From Meghimatium bilineatum (Eukaryota; Mollusca; Gastropoda; Stylommatophora; Philomycidae), in contig CM067319.1 in assembly GCA_034231615.1 (NCBI GenBank), positions 2,314,501-2,378,500 of the forward strand: a stretch of DNA of 64,000 nt. Direction: 5' to 3'. Both the position numbers and the translations under genes were made by a program. How positions within the stretch are numbered: the stretch's first letter is position 1; every line of letters starts with the position of its first letter. Positions 1-12,276 of the stretch are shown here, in pieces. The notes below the pieces were generated by a model, which saw nothing but the letters and a program-made list of their open reading frames with translations, made no database searches and was not told where the DNA came from.

Positions 1-50
1 GCATTATTGATTCACTTTGACCTATAGGATGAACCGTCTAACATCCAAAT
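1..50 (-). mobile_element. SINE fragment (TRNA-type family A)
   Basis: Contains TTCACTTTGACCTATAGGAT, also found at 62333-62350 (one mismatch) and related to the middle of the SINE copies at 42703-42905 and 58005-58165. Only the central part is present, at the left window edge. Confidence 0.45.
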
Positions 51-137
51 GCCTACTACACTACAACATCAAGTATGAAAATGGAAATATTGGCAACGAC
101 GATGGTCCTCGCTTGGTTAGTGATTCTTGATTCTTGA
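51..137 (+). pseudogene. LINE RNase H fragment
   Basis: Reading from 51 gives AYYTTTSSMKMEI, then a short helix ending VLAWL, then a stop. This is the segment around the catalytic Glu of the RNase H domain found in LINE ORF2 proteins; it matches the corresponding parts of the copies at 3690-3900 and 26480-27148. Only this helix survives, so it is a dead relic. Confidence 0.6.
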
Positions 138-342
138 TTAGAAACTAGCCTCACAGCACGTGGGGCATTTCCATAAGTGCTCTGCCTCTGTTCCAGCAGA
201 CATCCGACTCGATGGTGTTTCGAGTCCAATGCCGCCGAAACAGACGTGGACATCTGGGCACAACTCTAGCCCTTGCGACAGGTTTCTTTGTTATTACCCA
301 CGCCGTGCCTGTAACTAATTCAAGCACAACGTCGGCATGTCG

Positions 343-459
343 GAACAACATGGTAACTGTTATCGAAGGTTACGACTACGGGAACAACATGGTAACTGTT
401 ATCGAAGGTTACGACTACGGGAACAACATGGTAACTGTTATCGAAGGTTACGACTACGG
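343..459 (+). repeat. 39-bp tandem repeat, 3 copies
   Basis: Three essentially identical units starting GAACAACATGGTAACTGTTA. The period is a multiple of 3, so the frame stays open through the array; this is not evidence of coding. Confidence 0.95.
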
Positions 460-563
460 TTAGTGAGTGAAATACCAACTGACACAGTGATACGCTCATA
501 CTCCTAAAGCATCTCGTATGATAGATATGTGATTGTAAGATATATAGATGATTAGTTAGTTAG

Positions 564-850
564 CTAGTTGGTTGGTTGGTTGGTTAGTTCCATTACACTT
601 CTGCTGACAGTACCGGTCCTCTGCTGGTTGACCATCGTTCTTATGCGCCCTCCAAAATTTTCACTTCTAGCAACACCGCATTTCAAATCCTGATCTTCAA
701 TCCTGGCCATTGAAAAGGAATCATCATCCACACTAGTCTCACACTCGCGTGCGATATCTCTTAAGGAGTTCGAAACGTCAGCGCGATCCATTGCACCATC
801 GGCCTGTGCTACAATCGCACATGACGCCAGTTGATCTGCTCTTTGGGTGA
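564..850 (-). pseudogene. LINE RNase H C-terminal region
   Basis: The minus-strand translation starts near RADQLASCAIVAQADGAMDR and continues NSLRDIAREC..., FSMARIEDQDLKCG and NQQRTGTVSRSVM before stopping. It is the tail of a LINE-encoded RNase H protein: the RADQLAS motif carries the last catalytic Asp of the domain. It is nearly collinear with the plus-strand copy ending at 27148. The 5' end is truncated just before the domain's final catalytic Asp. A GTTG/GTTA tetranucleotide run (551-590) abuts its 3' end. Confidence 0.8.
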
Positions 851-1169
851 TTGTTATGAAATAAAAGCATCCGGTAAGATAGATAGATGAATGTAACGAA
901 AGAAATGGGTCGCGTTACTGAACAATTCAATTTTTAAAAGTGTCACCCGTCATATACTGCCCTGGTTAATGCGGAGGTCAGACACAACGAAAGATCGGAC
1001 TCGCTGGTGGGCAATGATATGACTGATTGCACCGTATTGAAAAGAGATAGTGCCAACCTAATTCTGACAGTCACCAGATTTACTACAGAGTGCAGCAGGA
1101 GATGATGATGGAGGTGATCACGTGCAAATAGGAGAATAAACGTAGGATGCATGAAGTGAACTGTCTAAG

Positions 1170-1612
1170 TTTGGTCAGTTTGTTATATGCACATGTTGTC
1201 AGAGCTATGTGGGCTGATATCTCGTTGTTTGTTCAATTCAGTTTGTTGCATGCACATGTTGTCAGAGCTATGTGGGCTGATATCTCGTTGTTTGTTCAAT
1301 TCAGTTTGTTGCATGCACATGTTGTCAGAACTGCGTTGGCTGACATCTTGTTCTTTGTGCAATTCAGTTTGTTTCATGCACATGTTGTCAGAGCTGCGTG
1401 GGCTGACATCTTGTTCTTTGTGCAGTTCAGTTTGTTGCATGCACATGTTGTCAGAGCTGCGTGGGCTGACATCTTGTTCTTTGTGCAATTCAGTTTGTTG
1501 CATGCACATGTTGTCAGAGCTGCGTGGGCTGACATCTCGTTGTTTGTTCAATTCAGTTTGTTGTACGCACATGTTGTCAGAGCTATGTGGGCTGATATCT
1601 CGTTGTTTGTAT
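1170..1612. repeat. 63-bp tandem repeat, 7 copies
   Basis: Unit contains GCACATGTTGTCAGAGCT. Two subtypes are visible: GATATCTCGTTGTTTGTTC at the ends and GACATCTTGTTCTTTGTGC in the middle three units. The 63-bp period keeps several frames on both strands open, producing 130-160-residue repetitive frames that should not be taken as genes. Confidence 0.97.
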
Positions 1613-1948
1613 AACTATCTGGTGAAAACTTTCTCCCCGAATAGTTCAAGTGCTTTTAACTTTCACATGAAGTGACATTTTAGTTAGCTTGGAAGTAACA
1701 TTTTAATTAGCTTGGAAGTGACATTGATTATGAGAATTGATTGCATCAAAAGTTGCGTACTCTACGACCCCGCGCCTTCCACACATTTTGTTTTTGAGTT
1801 ATGAATATTCCAGCGAACAATACCGGGAAATGAGAGGGAACAATATTGCATTAGTTTATTGACGATTCACTAGAGTATCAATTCTGCAATGAGACGGTTT
1901 TTGTTGTGCTTTTTGTGCTTTTAGAGAGAAATGTTAGATAGATAATAT

Positions 1949-1982
1949 CTTCTTCTTCTTCTTCTTCTTCTTCTTCTTCTTC
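1949..1982. repeat. CTT microsatellite
   Basis: An uninterrupted CTT run of about 11 units. A GATGAT-rich low-complexity stretch follows at 2165-2290. No gene was seen from 1613 to 2540. Confidence 0.95.
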
Positions 1983-2540
1983 CTTGTTTGGTCACAGAAT
2001 TACAATGATTTTGCCTGTATAATTGTCAGTTTGATATTAAGAACGTCGCATCGCCATAAGCAGTTTCTTCACCTGGTAGGTCGGTCGAGAATTTCGTTGT
2101 TATGATGACGATTGTGGCTAGGAAGAATATAATTGACGATGGTCTGGTGGTGATGACAATGATAAATAGTGATGATGACTATTATAACCATATATAATGC
2201 TGGTCATAGTGCTTTTCATGGATGTGCTGATGAGGGTCGTGATGCTGATGATGAGGATGATGATGTATATTATAGTGATGATGATAATATTCTTCTTCTA
2301 TCAGTTTCCTACGCTCGGAAGTCTGAACAAGAAGGTCGGCAACCTTCATGAATTCAGTCGTCATCAAGAGGTCCTCACGGTTGCCCCACAGATTCGCCTT
2401 CAGATCTGTCTCTTGGGACCATATTCTTGTTCTCAGATCATGGAGGAGTGGACATGTCTGCAGAATGTGTTCTAAACTATGGGGGACGTTTTACGTTTTG
2501 GCATAGGTTTTTTTAGACACCTTTGATAGAGATGTGCTTC

Positions 2541-2706
2541 TAGTCTACAGTGTCCTATGTCTACAGTCTACAGTGTCCTATGTCTACAGTCTACAGTGTC
2601 CTATGTCTACAGTCTACAGTGTCCTATGTCTACAGTCTACAGTGTCCTATGTCTACAGTGTCCTATGTCTACAGTCTACAGTGTCCTATGTCTACAGTGT
2701 CCTATG
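2541..2706. repeat. 15/24-bp compound tandem repeat
   Basis: Built from CTACAGTGTCCTATGT with or without an extra CTACAGT, giving alternating unit lengths across about 9 units. Confidence 0.93.
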
Positions 2707-2732
2707 AGTAGCCCAAAAATTGTGGTTTTATG

Positions 2733-3075
2733 TGACTAGATCAGCTTTAGTATGAGGTCCTTTGGAAAGTTGCTGTGACTAGCTCAGCTTTAGAATGGGG
2801 TCCTGTGGAAAGTTGCTGTGACTAGCTCAGCTTTAGTATGGGGTCCTGTGGAAAGTTGCTGTGACTATCTCAGCTTTAGAATGGGGTCCTGTGGAAAGTT
2901 GCTGTGACTAGCTCAGCTTTAGTATGGGGTCCTGTGGAAAGTTGCTGTGACTAGCTCAGCTTTAGAATGGGGTCCTGTGGAAAGTTGTTATGACTAGCTC
3001 AGCTTTAGAATGGGGTCCTGTGGAAAGTTCATATGATCTGCATAGCTTTAGAATGGGGTCCTGTGGAAATTTACT
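2733..3075. repeat. 43-bp tandem repeat, about 8 copies
   Basis: Unit includes AGCTCAGCTTTAGAATGGGG and TCCTGTGGAAAGTTGC. The last units run without a break into the end of the minus-strand LINE RNase H frame: the GTCCTGTGGAAA segment forms its final codons. The array was therefore apparently seeded at the LINE's 3' end. Confidence 0.95.
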
Positions 3076-3491
3076 GCCTGTTGTCTAACTCCATGTATGT
3101 TTGTATTTTCTTTTGATAAGAGTTTGTGCTTCAGTAAGTGATATTCTGTGATCAAATTGTTCTTTTTTACACATGCTTTTGCCAGTCTGTCAGCTGCCTT
3201 ATTTCCTGCAATTCTACAGTGTGTAGGGATCCAATGCAGGAGAACTTTATTGTTAACTTGATTTACAAGTGCTGCAGATCTTTTTGTTAGAAGATCATTA
3301 TATTTATTTTGGGTTGACTGGAGTACTGGCATGCAGGCGCACAAAAAGACTATGTTAATTCCTTTCAGTATCTGTTCCTTTACTGCCTTTGATGCTTCTA
3401 AGATTGCTGTATTCTGACTTGCGTTCCAATCTTCAAGTATCTCATGATTACCACGTTTTGCGAGAGGCATAGTACACACATCGTAGCACAC
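3048..3491 (-). pseudogene. LINE RNase H domain, C-terminal half
   Basis: An open minus-strand frame of 147 codons. The core reads NIVFL..., then PVLQSTQNKYNDLL, then LLHWIPTHCRIAGNKAADRL. WIPTHC...GN.AADRLA is the last catalytic block of the Jockey/CR1-type RNase H domain; His and the final Asp are present. The expected Asp in the preceding strand is replaced (FLCACMPVL). The N-terminal codons come from the 14-bp repeat at 3472-3625 and the last ones from the 43-bp repeat, so the frame is a chimera, not an intact gene. A different LINE lineage from the copies at 564 and 26480. Confidence 0.75.
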
Positions 3492-3625
3492 ACGTCATAG
3501 CACATACATCATAGCACACAAGTCATAGCACACACATCATAGCGAACACGTCATAGCACACACATCATAGCGAACACGTCATAGCACACAAGTCATAGTA
3601 CACACGTCATAGCACACTCATCATA
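3472..3625. repeat. 14-bp tandem repeat, about 11 copies
   Basis: Unit TCATAGCACACACG with variants. It abuts the 5' side of the minus-strand RNase H frame and supplies its apparent start codon. Confidence 0.92.
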
Positions 3626-3689
3626 CGTCCAGGACGAATGTTGTAATACAGTTAAGAAGATAGTGCCATGATTTGACTGCAAATAAAAC

Positions 3690-3900
3690 AAAGGAAATAA
3701 TACAAGAACTTACAGAACAGTATTCAAAGTTACAAGATATCGTTATTGACACAGATGGTTCAGTAGCTAGAGAAACAAGCTGATGCTGATGGAGCTTCAC
3801 GGTCTAAGAAAATGGCAAGAGAGTGGTGGACAAATATCATGCATATTCTACCAAAACAACGAGTATGAGAATGGAGATAAAAGCAGTAACATCAGCTCTG
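3690..3900 (+). pseudogene. LINE RNase H domain, 5' half (split by satellite)
   Basis: Reads QELTEQYSKLQD, then IVIDTDGSVARETS with the first catalytic Asp. It continues past three in-frame stops to AYSTKTTSMRMEIKAVTSAL with the catalytic Glu. The last residues, AVTSALTWLTE, are encoded by exactly the sequence that then repeats for 6.3 kb. The other half of the same domain resumes at about 10140. Known LINE RNase H proteins have these blocks adjacent, so this is one copy broken by array expansion. Confidence 0.8.
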
Positions 3901-6900
3901 ACTTGGCTGACTGAGGCAGTAACATCAGCTCTGACTTGGCTGACTGAGGCAGTAACATCAGCTCTGACTTGACTGACTGAGGCAGTAACATCAGCTCTGA
4001 CTTGACTGAGATAGTAACATCTTCTGTGTTTTGACTGAGACAGTAACACCAGCTATGTTTAACTGAGTCAGTAACATCAGCTCTGACTTGACTGAGAAAG
4101 TAACATAAGCTCTGTCGTGACTGAGGCAGTAACATCAGCTCTGACTTGACTGAGACAGTAACATCAGCTCTGACTTGACTGAGACAGTAACATCAGCTCT
4201 GACTTGACTGAGGCAGTAACATCAGCTCTGACTTGACTGAGACAGTAACATCAGCTCTGACTTGACTGAGAAAGTAACATAAGCTCTGACTTGACTGTGA
4301 CAGTAACATCAGCTCTGACTTGACTGAGACAGTAACATCAGCTCTGACTTGACTGAGAAAGTAACATCAGCTATAATTTGACTGAGGCAGTAACATCAGC
4401 TCTGATTTGACTGAGACAGTAACATAAGCTCTGATTTGACTGAGACAGTAACATAAGCTCTGACTTGACTGAGTCAGTAACATCAGCTCTGACTTGACTG
4501 AGACAGTAACATAAGCTCTGACTTGACTGTGACAGTAACATAAGCTCTGACTTGACTGAGACAGTAACATAAGCTCTGACTTGACTGTGACAGTAACATC
4601 AGCTGTGATTTGACTGAGACAGTAACATCAGCTCTGATTTAACTGAGACAGTATCATCAGCTCTGACTTGACTGAGAAAGAAACATCAGCTCTGACGTGA
4701 CTGAGGCAGTAACATCAGCTCTGATTTGACTGAGACAGTAACATCAGCTATAATTTGACTGAGACAGTAACATCAGCTCTGACTTGACTGAGACAGTAAC
4801 ATAAGCTCTGTCGTGACTGAGGCAGTAACATCAGCTCTGTCGTGACTGAGGCAGTAACATCAGCTCTGACGTGACTGAGACAGTAACATCAGCTCTGTCG
4901 TGACTGAGACAGTAACATCAGCTCTGTCGTGACTGAGGCAGTAACATCAGCTCTGTCGTGACTGAGACAGTAACATCAGCTCTGTCGTGACTGAGACAGT
5001 AACATCAGCTCTGTCGTGACTGAGACAGTAACATCAGCTCTGTCGTGACTGAGGCAGTAACATCAGCTCTGACGTGACTGAGACAGTAACATCAGCTCTG
5101 TCGTGACTGAGACAGTAACATCAGCTCTGTCGTGACTGAGGCAGTAACATCAGCTCTGTCGTGACTGAGACAGTAACATCAGCTCTGACGTGACTGAGGC
5201 AGTAACATCAGCTCTGTCGTGACTGAGACAGTAACATCAGCTCTGACGTGACTGAGGCAGTAACATCAGCTCTGACGTGACTGAGACAGTAACATCAGCT
5301 CTGTCGTGACTGAGACAGTAACATCAGCTCTGTCGTGACTGAGGCAGTAACATCAGCTCTGACGTGACTGAGACAGTAACATAAGCTCTGTCGTGACTGA
5401 GGCAGTAACATCAGCTCTGTCGTGACTGAGGCAGTAACATCAGCTCTGTCGTGACTGAGACAGTAACATCAGCTCTGTCGTGACTGAGGCAGTAACATCA
5501 GCTCTGTCGTGACTGAGACAGTAACATCAGCTCTGACGTGACTGAGACAGTAACATCAGCTCTGTCGTGACTGAGACAGTAACATCAGCTCTGTCGTGAC
5601 TGAGACAGTAACATCAGCTCTGTCGTGACTGAGACAGTAACATCAGCTCTGTCGTGACTGAGGCAGTAACATCAGCTCTGACGTGACTGAGACAGTAACA
5701 TCAGCTCTGTCGTGACTGAGACAGTAACATCAGCTCTGACGTGACTGAGACAGTAACATCAGCTCTGTCGTGACTGAGGCAGTAACATCAGCTCTGTCGT
5801 GACTGAGACAGTAACATCAGCTCTGTCGTGACTGAGGCAGTAACATCAGCTCTGTCGTGACTGAGACAGTAACATCAGCTCTGACGTGACTGAGACAGTA
5901 ACATCAGCTCTGTCGTTACTGAGACAGTAACATCAGCTCTGTCGTGACTGAGGCAGTAACATCAGCTCTGACGTGACTGAGACAGTAACATCAGCTCTGT
6001 CGTGACTGAGGCAGTAACATCAGCTCTGACTTGACTGAGACAGTAACATCAGCTATGTTTAACTGAGTCAGTAACATCAGCTCTGCCGTGACTGAGTCAG
6101 TAACATCACCTCTGACGTGACTGAGAAAGTAACATCAGCTATGTTTAACTGAGTCAGTAACATCAGCTCTGCCGTGACTGAGTCAGTAACATCACCTCTG
6201 ACGTGACTGAGACAGTAACATCACCTCTGACTTGACTGAGACAGTAACATCAGCTCTGACTTGACTGAGGCAGTAACATCAGCTCTGACTTGACTGAGAC
6301 AGTAACATCAGCTCTGACTTGACTGAGACAGTAACATCAGCTCTGACTTGACTGAGACAGTAACATCACCTCTGACTTGACTGAGACAGTAACATCAGCT
6401 CTGACTTGACTGAGACAGTAACATCACCTCTGACTTGACTGAGACAGTAACATCAGCTCTGACTTGACTGAGACAGTAACATCACCTCTGACTTGACTGA
6501 GACAGTAACATCAGCTCTGACTTGACTGAGACAGTAACATCACCTCTGACTTGACTGAGACAGTAACATCAGCTCTGACTTGACTGAGACAGTAACATCA
6601 CCTCTGACTTGACTGAGACAGTAACATCAGCTCTGACTTGACTGAGATAGTAACATCAGCTCTGACGTGACTGAGGCAGTAACATCAGCTCTGATTTGAC
6701 TGAGACAGTAACATCAGCTCTGACTTGACTGAGACAGTAACATCAGATCTGACGTGACTGAGTCAGTAACATCAGCTCTGACTTGACTGAGATAGTAACA
6801 TCAGCTCTGACTTGACTGAGGCAGTAACATCAGCTCTGACTTGACTGAGACAGTAACATCAGCTCTGACGTGACTGAGGCAGTAACATCAGCTCTGACTT

Positions 6901-9900
6901 GACTGAGACAATAACATCAGCTCTGACTTGACTGAGATAGTAACATCAGCTCTGACGTGACTGAGGCAGTAACATCAGCTCTGACGTGACTTATGCAGTA
7001 ACATCAGCTCTGACTTGACTGAGACAATAACATCAGCTATGTTTTGACTGAGACAGTAACATCAGCTCTGACGTGACTGAGACAGTAACATAAGCTATGT
7101 TTTGACTGAGACAGTAACATCAGCTCTGACTTGACTGAGACAGTAACATCAGCTCTGACGTGACTGAGGCAGTAACATCAGCTCTGACTTGACTGAGACA
7201 ATAACATCAGCTATGTTTTGACTGAGACAGTAACATCAGCTCTGACGTGACTGAGACAGTAACATAAGCTATGTTTTGACTGAGACAGTAACATCAGCTC
7301 TGACGTGACTGAGTCAGTAACATCAGCTCTGACGTGACTGAGTCAGTAACATCAGCTCTGACGTGACTGAGACAGTAACATCAGCTATGTTTTGACTGAG
7401 ACAGTAACATCAGCTCTGACGTGACTGAGACAGTAACATCAGCTATGTTTTGACTGAGACAGTAACATCAGCTCTGACGTGACTGAGACAGTAACATAAG
7501 CTATGTTTTGACTGAGACAGTAACATCAGCTCTGACGTGACTGAGTCAGTAACATCAGCTCTGACGTGACTGAGTCAGTAACATCAGCTCTGACGTGACT
7601 GAGACAGTAACATCAGCTATGTTTTGACTGAGACAGTAACATCAGCTCTGACGTGACTGAGACAGTAACATCAGCTATGTTTTGACTGAGACAGTAACAT
7701 CAGCTCTGACGTGACTGAGACAGTAACATAAGCTATGTTTTGACTGAGACAGTAACATCAGCTATGTTTTGACTGAGACAGTAACATCAGCTCTGACGTG
7801 ACTGAGACAGTAACATCAGCTATGTTTTGACTGAGACAGTAACATCAGCTCTGACGTGACTGAGTCAGTAACATCAGCTCTGACGTGACTGAGACAGTAA
7901 CATCAGCTATGTTTTGACTGAGACAGTAACATCAGCTCTGACGTGACTGAGTCAGTAACATCAGCTATGTTTTGACTGAGACAGTAACATCAGCTCTGAC
8001 GTGACTGAGTCAGTAACATCAGCTCTGACGTGACTGAGACAGTAACATCAGCTATGTTTTGACTGAGACAGTAACATCAGCTCTGACGTGACTGAGACAG
8101 TAACATCAGCTCTGACGTGACTGAGACAGTAACATCAGCTCTGACGTGACTGAGACAGTAACATCAGCTATGTTTTGACTGAGACAGTAACATCAGCTCT
8201 GTCGTGACTGAGACAGTAACATCAGCTATGTTTTGACTGAGACAGTAACATCAGCTCTGACGTGACTGAGACAGTAACATCAGCTATGTTTTGACTGAGA
8301 CAGTAACATCAGCTCTGACGTGACTGAGACAGTAACATCAGCTATGTTTTGACTGAGACAGTAACATCAGCTATGTTTTGACTGAGACAGTAACATCAGC
8401 TCTGACGTGACTGAGACAGTAACATCAGCTCTGACGTGACTGAGACAGTAACATCGGCTATGTTTTGACTGAGACAGTAACATCAGCTCTGACGTGACTG
8501 AGTCAGTAACATCAGCTCTGACGTGACTGAGACAGTAACATCAGCTATGTTTTGACTGAGACAGTAACATCAGCTCTGTCGTGACTGAGTCAGTAACATC
8601 AGCTCTGACGTGACTGAGTCAGTAACATCAGCTCTGACGTGACTGAGACAGTAACATCAGCTATGTTTTGACTGAGACAGTAACATCAGCTCTGACGTGA
8701 CTGAGACAGTAACATCAGCTATGTTTTGACTGAGACAGTAACATCAGCTCTGACGTGACTGAGTCAGTAACATCAGCTCTGACGTGACTGAGACAGTAAC
8801 ATCAGCTATGTTTTGACTGAGACAGTAACATCAGCTCTGACGTGACTGAGACAGTAACATCAGCTATGTTTTGACTGAGACAGTAACATCAGCTCTGACG
8901 TGACTGAGACAGTAACATAAGCTATGTTTTGACTGCGACAGTAACATCAGCTCTGACGTGACTGAGTCAGTAACATCAGCTCTGACGTGACTGAGTCAGT
9001 AACATCAGCTCTGACGTGACTGAGACAGTAACATCAGCTATGTTTTGACTGAGACAGTAACATCAGCTCTGACGTGACTGAGTCAGTAACATCAGCTCTG
9101 ACGTGACTTATGCAGTAACATCACCTCTGACGTGACTGAGACAGTAACATAAGCTATGTTTTGACTGAGACAGTAACATCAGCTCTGACGTGACTGAGTC
9201 AGTAACATCAGCTCTGACGTGACTGAGTCAGTAACATCAGCTCTGACGTGACTGAGACAGTAACATCAGCTATGTTTTGACTGAGACAGTAACATCAGCT
9301 CTGACGTGACTGAGTCAGTAACATCAGCTCTGACGTGACTGAGACAGTAACATCAGCTATGTTTTGACTGAGACAGTAACATCAGCTCTGACGTGACTGA
9401 GTCAGTAACATCAGCTCTGACGTGACTGAGTCAGTAACATCAGCTCTGACGTGACTGAGACGGTAACATTATCTCTGACTTGACTGAGACAGTAACATCA
9501 GCTCTGACGTGACTGAGTCAGTAACATCAGCTCTGACGTGACTGAGTCAGTAACATCAGCTCTGACGTGACTGAGACAGTAACATCAGCTCTGACGTGAC
9601 TGAGACAGTAACATCAGCTCTGACTTGACTGAGACAGTAACATCAGCTCTGACGTGACTGAGTCAGTAACATCAGCTCTGACTTGACTGTGACAGTAACA
9701 TCAGCTCTGACTTGACTGTGACAGTAACATCAGCTCTGACTTGACTGAGATAGTAACATCAGCTCTGACTTGACTGTGACAGTAACATCAGCTCTGACTT
9801 GACTGAGACAGTAACATCAGCTCTGACTTGACTGTGACAGTAACATCAGCTCTGACTTGACTGAGACAGTAACATCAGCTCTGACTTGACTGATACAGTA

Positions 9901-10140
9901 ACATCAGCTCTGACTTGACTGTGACAGTAACATCAGCTCTGACTTGACTGTGACAGTAACATCAGCTCTGACTTGACTGAGACAGTAACATCAGCTCTGA
10001 CTTGACTGTGACAGTAACATCAGCTCTGACTTGACTGAGATAGTAACATCAGCTCTGACTTGACTGAGACAGTAACATCAGCTTTGACTTGACTGAGACA
10101 GTAACATCAGCTTTGACTTGACTGAGACAGTAACATCAGA
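3871..10140. repeat. 29-bp satellite-like array derived from RNase H, about 215 copies
   Basis: The first units are 33 bp (GCAGTAACATCAGCTCTGAC followed by TTGGCTGACTGAG) and in frame with the RNase H helix. After two or three units a 4-bp loss gives the 29-bp unit that dominates. Variants form blocks: TTGACTGAG types at both ends, CTGTCGTGACTGAG types around 4.8-6.0 kb, and an alternation of GACGTGACTGAG with CTATGTTTTGACTGAG around 7.0-9.4 kb. That alternation indicates a 58-bp or longer higher-order unit. No frame stays open because 29 is not a multiple of 3. Confidence 0.98.
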
Positions 10141-10493
10141 TCTGACGTTGCTGACGACGCAACCGCCAACATTTACAGTGATTTTATCAGACTGTCCCAG
10201 AGTGTATGCTTCGCAAGATAGGAAAATACATGATAAGAAATTAGTGGGACACTCTTTTCAACAACACTCAGAGCATCACATGGACCTACTCTCCTGGTCA
10301 AGCAAGAGACAGGATCAACGAAAGAGCTGACAAATTGGCGGGTAAAAATATAGTGGATAGCAAAGTAATGAAAAGAGACCAGGATAAATTAATGAGAGCA
10401 GAGTCATGGATACACTATAAAACTGATGAAGAGGATGTTGAAAAAGATAATTTCCATGTGCAGAGAATGATAGAAATGGGAGTAACCAGGTGA
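10141..10493 (+). pseudogene. LINE RNase H domain, 3' half (split by satellite)
   Basis: Directly after the array the sequence encodes TFTVILSDCP, the third catalytic Asp block, then changes frame. It resumes at 10275 as ITWTYSPGQARDRINERADK, the block with the last catalytic Asp; the usual His is Gln. The frame then runs open to TGA at 10491. Together with 3690-3900 this is a complete, dead RNase H domain interrupted by the 29-bp array. Confidence 0.75.
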
Positions 10494-10544
10494 AATGGTA
10501 CGAAGTGCTTCATCACTGGAAAGAACAGAAGAACCAAAAACTAA

Positions 10545-10632
10545 ATGGTACACTGACTGGGACACTGACTGGGATACTGACCGTGACACTGACTGTGACA
10601 CTGAATGGGAACCTGACTGGGACACTGATCTT
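10545..10632. repeat. 12-bp tandem repeat
   Basis: About 7 units of ACTGGGACACTG with G/T variants, immediately downstream of the LINE RNase H tail. Confidence 0.9.
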
Positions 10633-10639
10633 ATATAGG

Positions 10640-11810
10640 TTTAGTTGTCTGACGAAATGGCGAGCAGAGCATAAATGTGAAATGGTAGCGGTGATACAAA
10701 TAATGATGATGAACTCACTACTGCTGCTGCTGGTGATGATGATAGCGGTACCAGTGAGACGATGATGGCAATGTCAGACATACACAGATATTACTACAAA
10801 CGACGATCAACCGGCATTAAAAATGTACATCTCATCGCAGACTGATGACAACAATTATATTTTCTTACCTTTCTGAAACTGCACCATTCTGACGACACTC
10901 TCGCCGCTGGTTGACCTCGTCGTCTGCGTAGACAACTGATTTCATCCACAGAGCGCATGAGCTCTGAAAATTCTAGAACACATCCTTCAGAAGTTCAGTT
11001 TTGTTAATCAAATCCAAGATTTTCATCACGTTGTAATTCACGGAAAATCTATGCTTCCTATTTCTCAGAAATGAATTCAGATCAAGCAGACGTGAGAAGA
11101 ATACACGAAATCAAATGTGGTGGAACATATGTCTATATATTAATCAAGTCGGATTTCACATTACATCAATCATATTGTATTACCTTCGATTTATTTAAGA
11201 ACGGTAAACTAATGAATGACCTATATGCGTGACATTGTTGTTCCTAAATTTGAAAAAAGTCAAATTCGATCATGACGTCTGTGGTAGATGTGGATATTTC
11301 TAAAAATATTATTATCTAAAGTTGAATACAAATAATCGAATACATCACACTGCTAGTAATCTACAAACATCGATATCTGAGCTGCACGTTAACTGTTAGT
11401 ATCGATATGTTCATGTGTATATATTAGAAATTGTTATTTTGTTCGTCGATTTGAGAATAGTCTTCCAAATTGATAAATACAGCAGTTGCGCGAGCTGAAA
11501 TCACAATTAATCGAACTCGGTCTTTCACTTTGCGTCGATTTCTCCTCTTTTCTCACAGATCAAATAAATGGCAGGATAAAAGTCCTTGTAAATTCCTGAT
11601 CAGAAATAAAGTACATTTGTTGTATCTTTACTCAGGTTACATTCAGCTTCCACAACCTGACGGGAAAGATGAAAAAAACAAATTATTTGAGGGAATAAAA
11701 CAAATGAAGTAGACGTAGTACTTGAAATATTACAAAATTAGATGAAAAGTAGTACCCTCATACAAAAAAAAATGTGATCTTTGATTGTAATTACAAAACT
11801 AGACAAATTT
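10640..11810. other. No gene seen
   Basis: AT-rich sequence with no recognisable protein match, RNA gene or repeat. Short open frames near 11470 show no family motif. Confidence 0.5.
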
Positions 11811-11811
11811 G

Positions 11812-12180
11812 TACACTGGAAAAACTCGTATATTTATCAATGGAAAAACTCGTATAATTATCGTTGGAAAAATTCGTATATTTATTATGGTAAAACATCG
11901 TATATTTATCATTTAAAAAATCGTATATTTATCATTGAAAATCATATACTTTAATCAAGAAAAGTATCACATACATACATGCGTACATCCTTGTACTTAC
12001 ACTAGTACAACCGTGTACTTATATCAGTACAAGCTTGTACTTACACTAGTACATACGTATACTTACATCAGTACAAACCTGTACTTACAGTAGTACAAAC
12101 GTGTATTTACATTAATACGAACTTGTACTTACATCAGTACAAGAATTTACTTGCACTAGTACAAACTTAGATGACATATT
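11812..12180. repeat. Two adjacent imperfect tandem repeats (about 23 and 22 bp)
   Basis: 11812-11965 repeats TGGAAAAACTCGTATATTTA loosely; 11975-12180 repeats GTACTTACATCAGTACAAAC with alternating CACTAGTAC and CATCAGTAC. The second unit contains an inverted GTAC...GTAC pair. Confidence 0.85.
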
Positions 12181-12276
12181 TCCATCAATGTAAACGTAGA
12201 AAATGTGTACTTGCATCAAAGAGATTGTAATAATCTAGCACTTACAAATTTGAAAAAATTCATTAATTCATCATCA

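Noticed and set aside
1147..1675. Three frames of 129-162 codons on both strands
   Set aside because: 63-bp tandem repeat artefacts.
3871..10140. CRISPR array (regular 29-bp units)
   Set aside because: There is no repeat-spacer alternation: units are contiguous. The flanks are LINE RNase H sequence and no cas gene exists. The context is eukaryotic.
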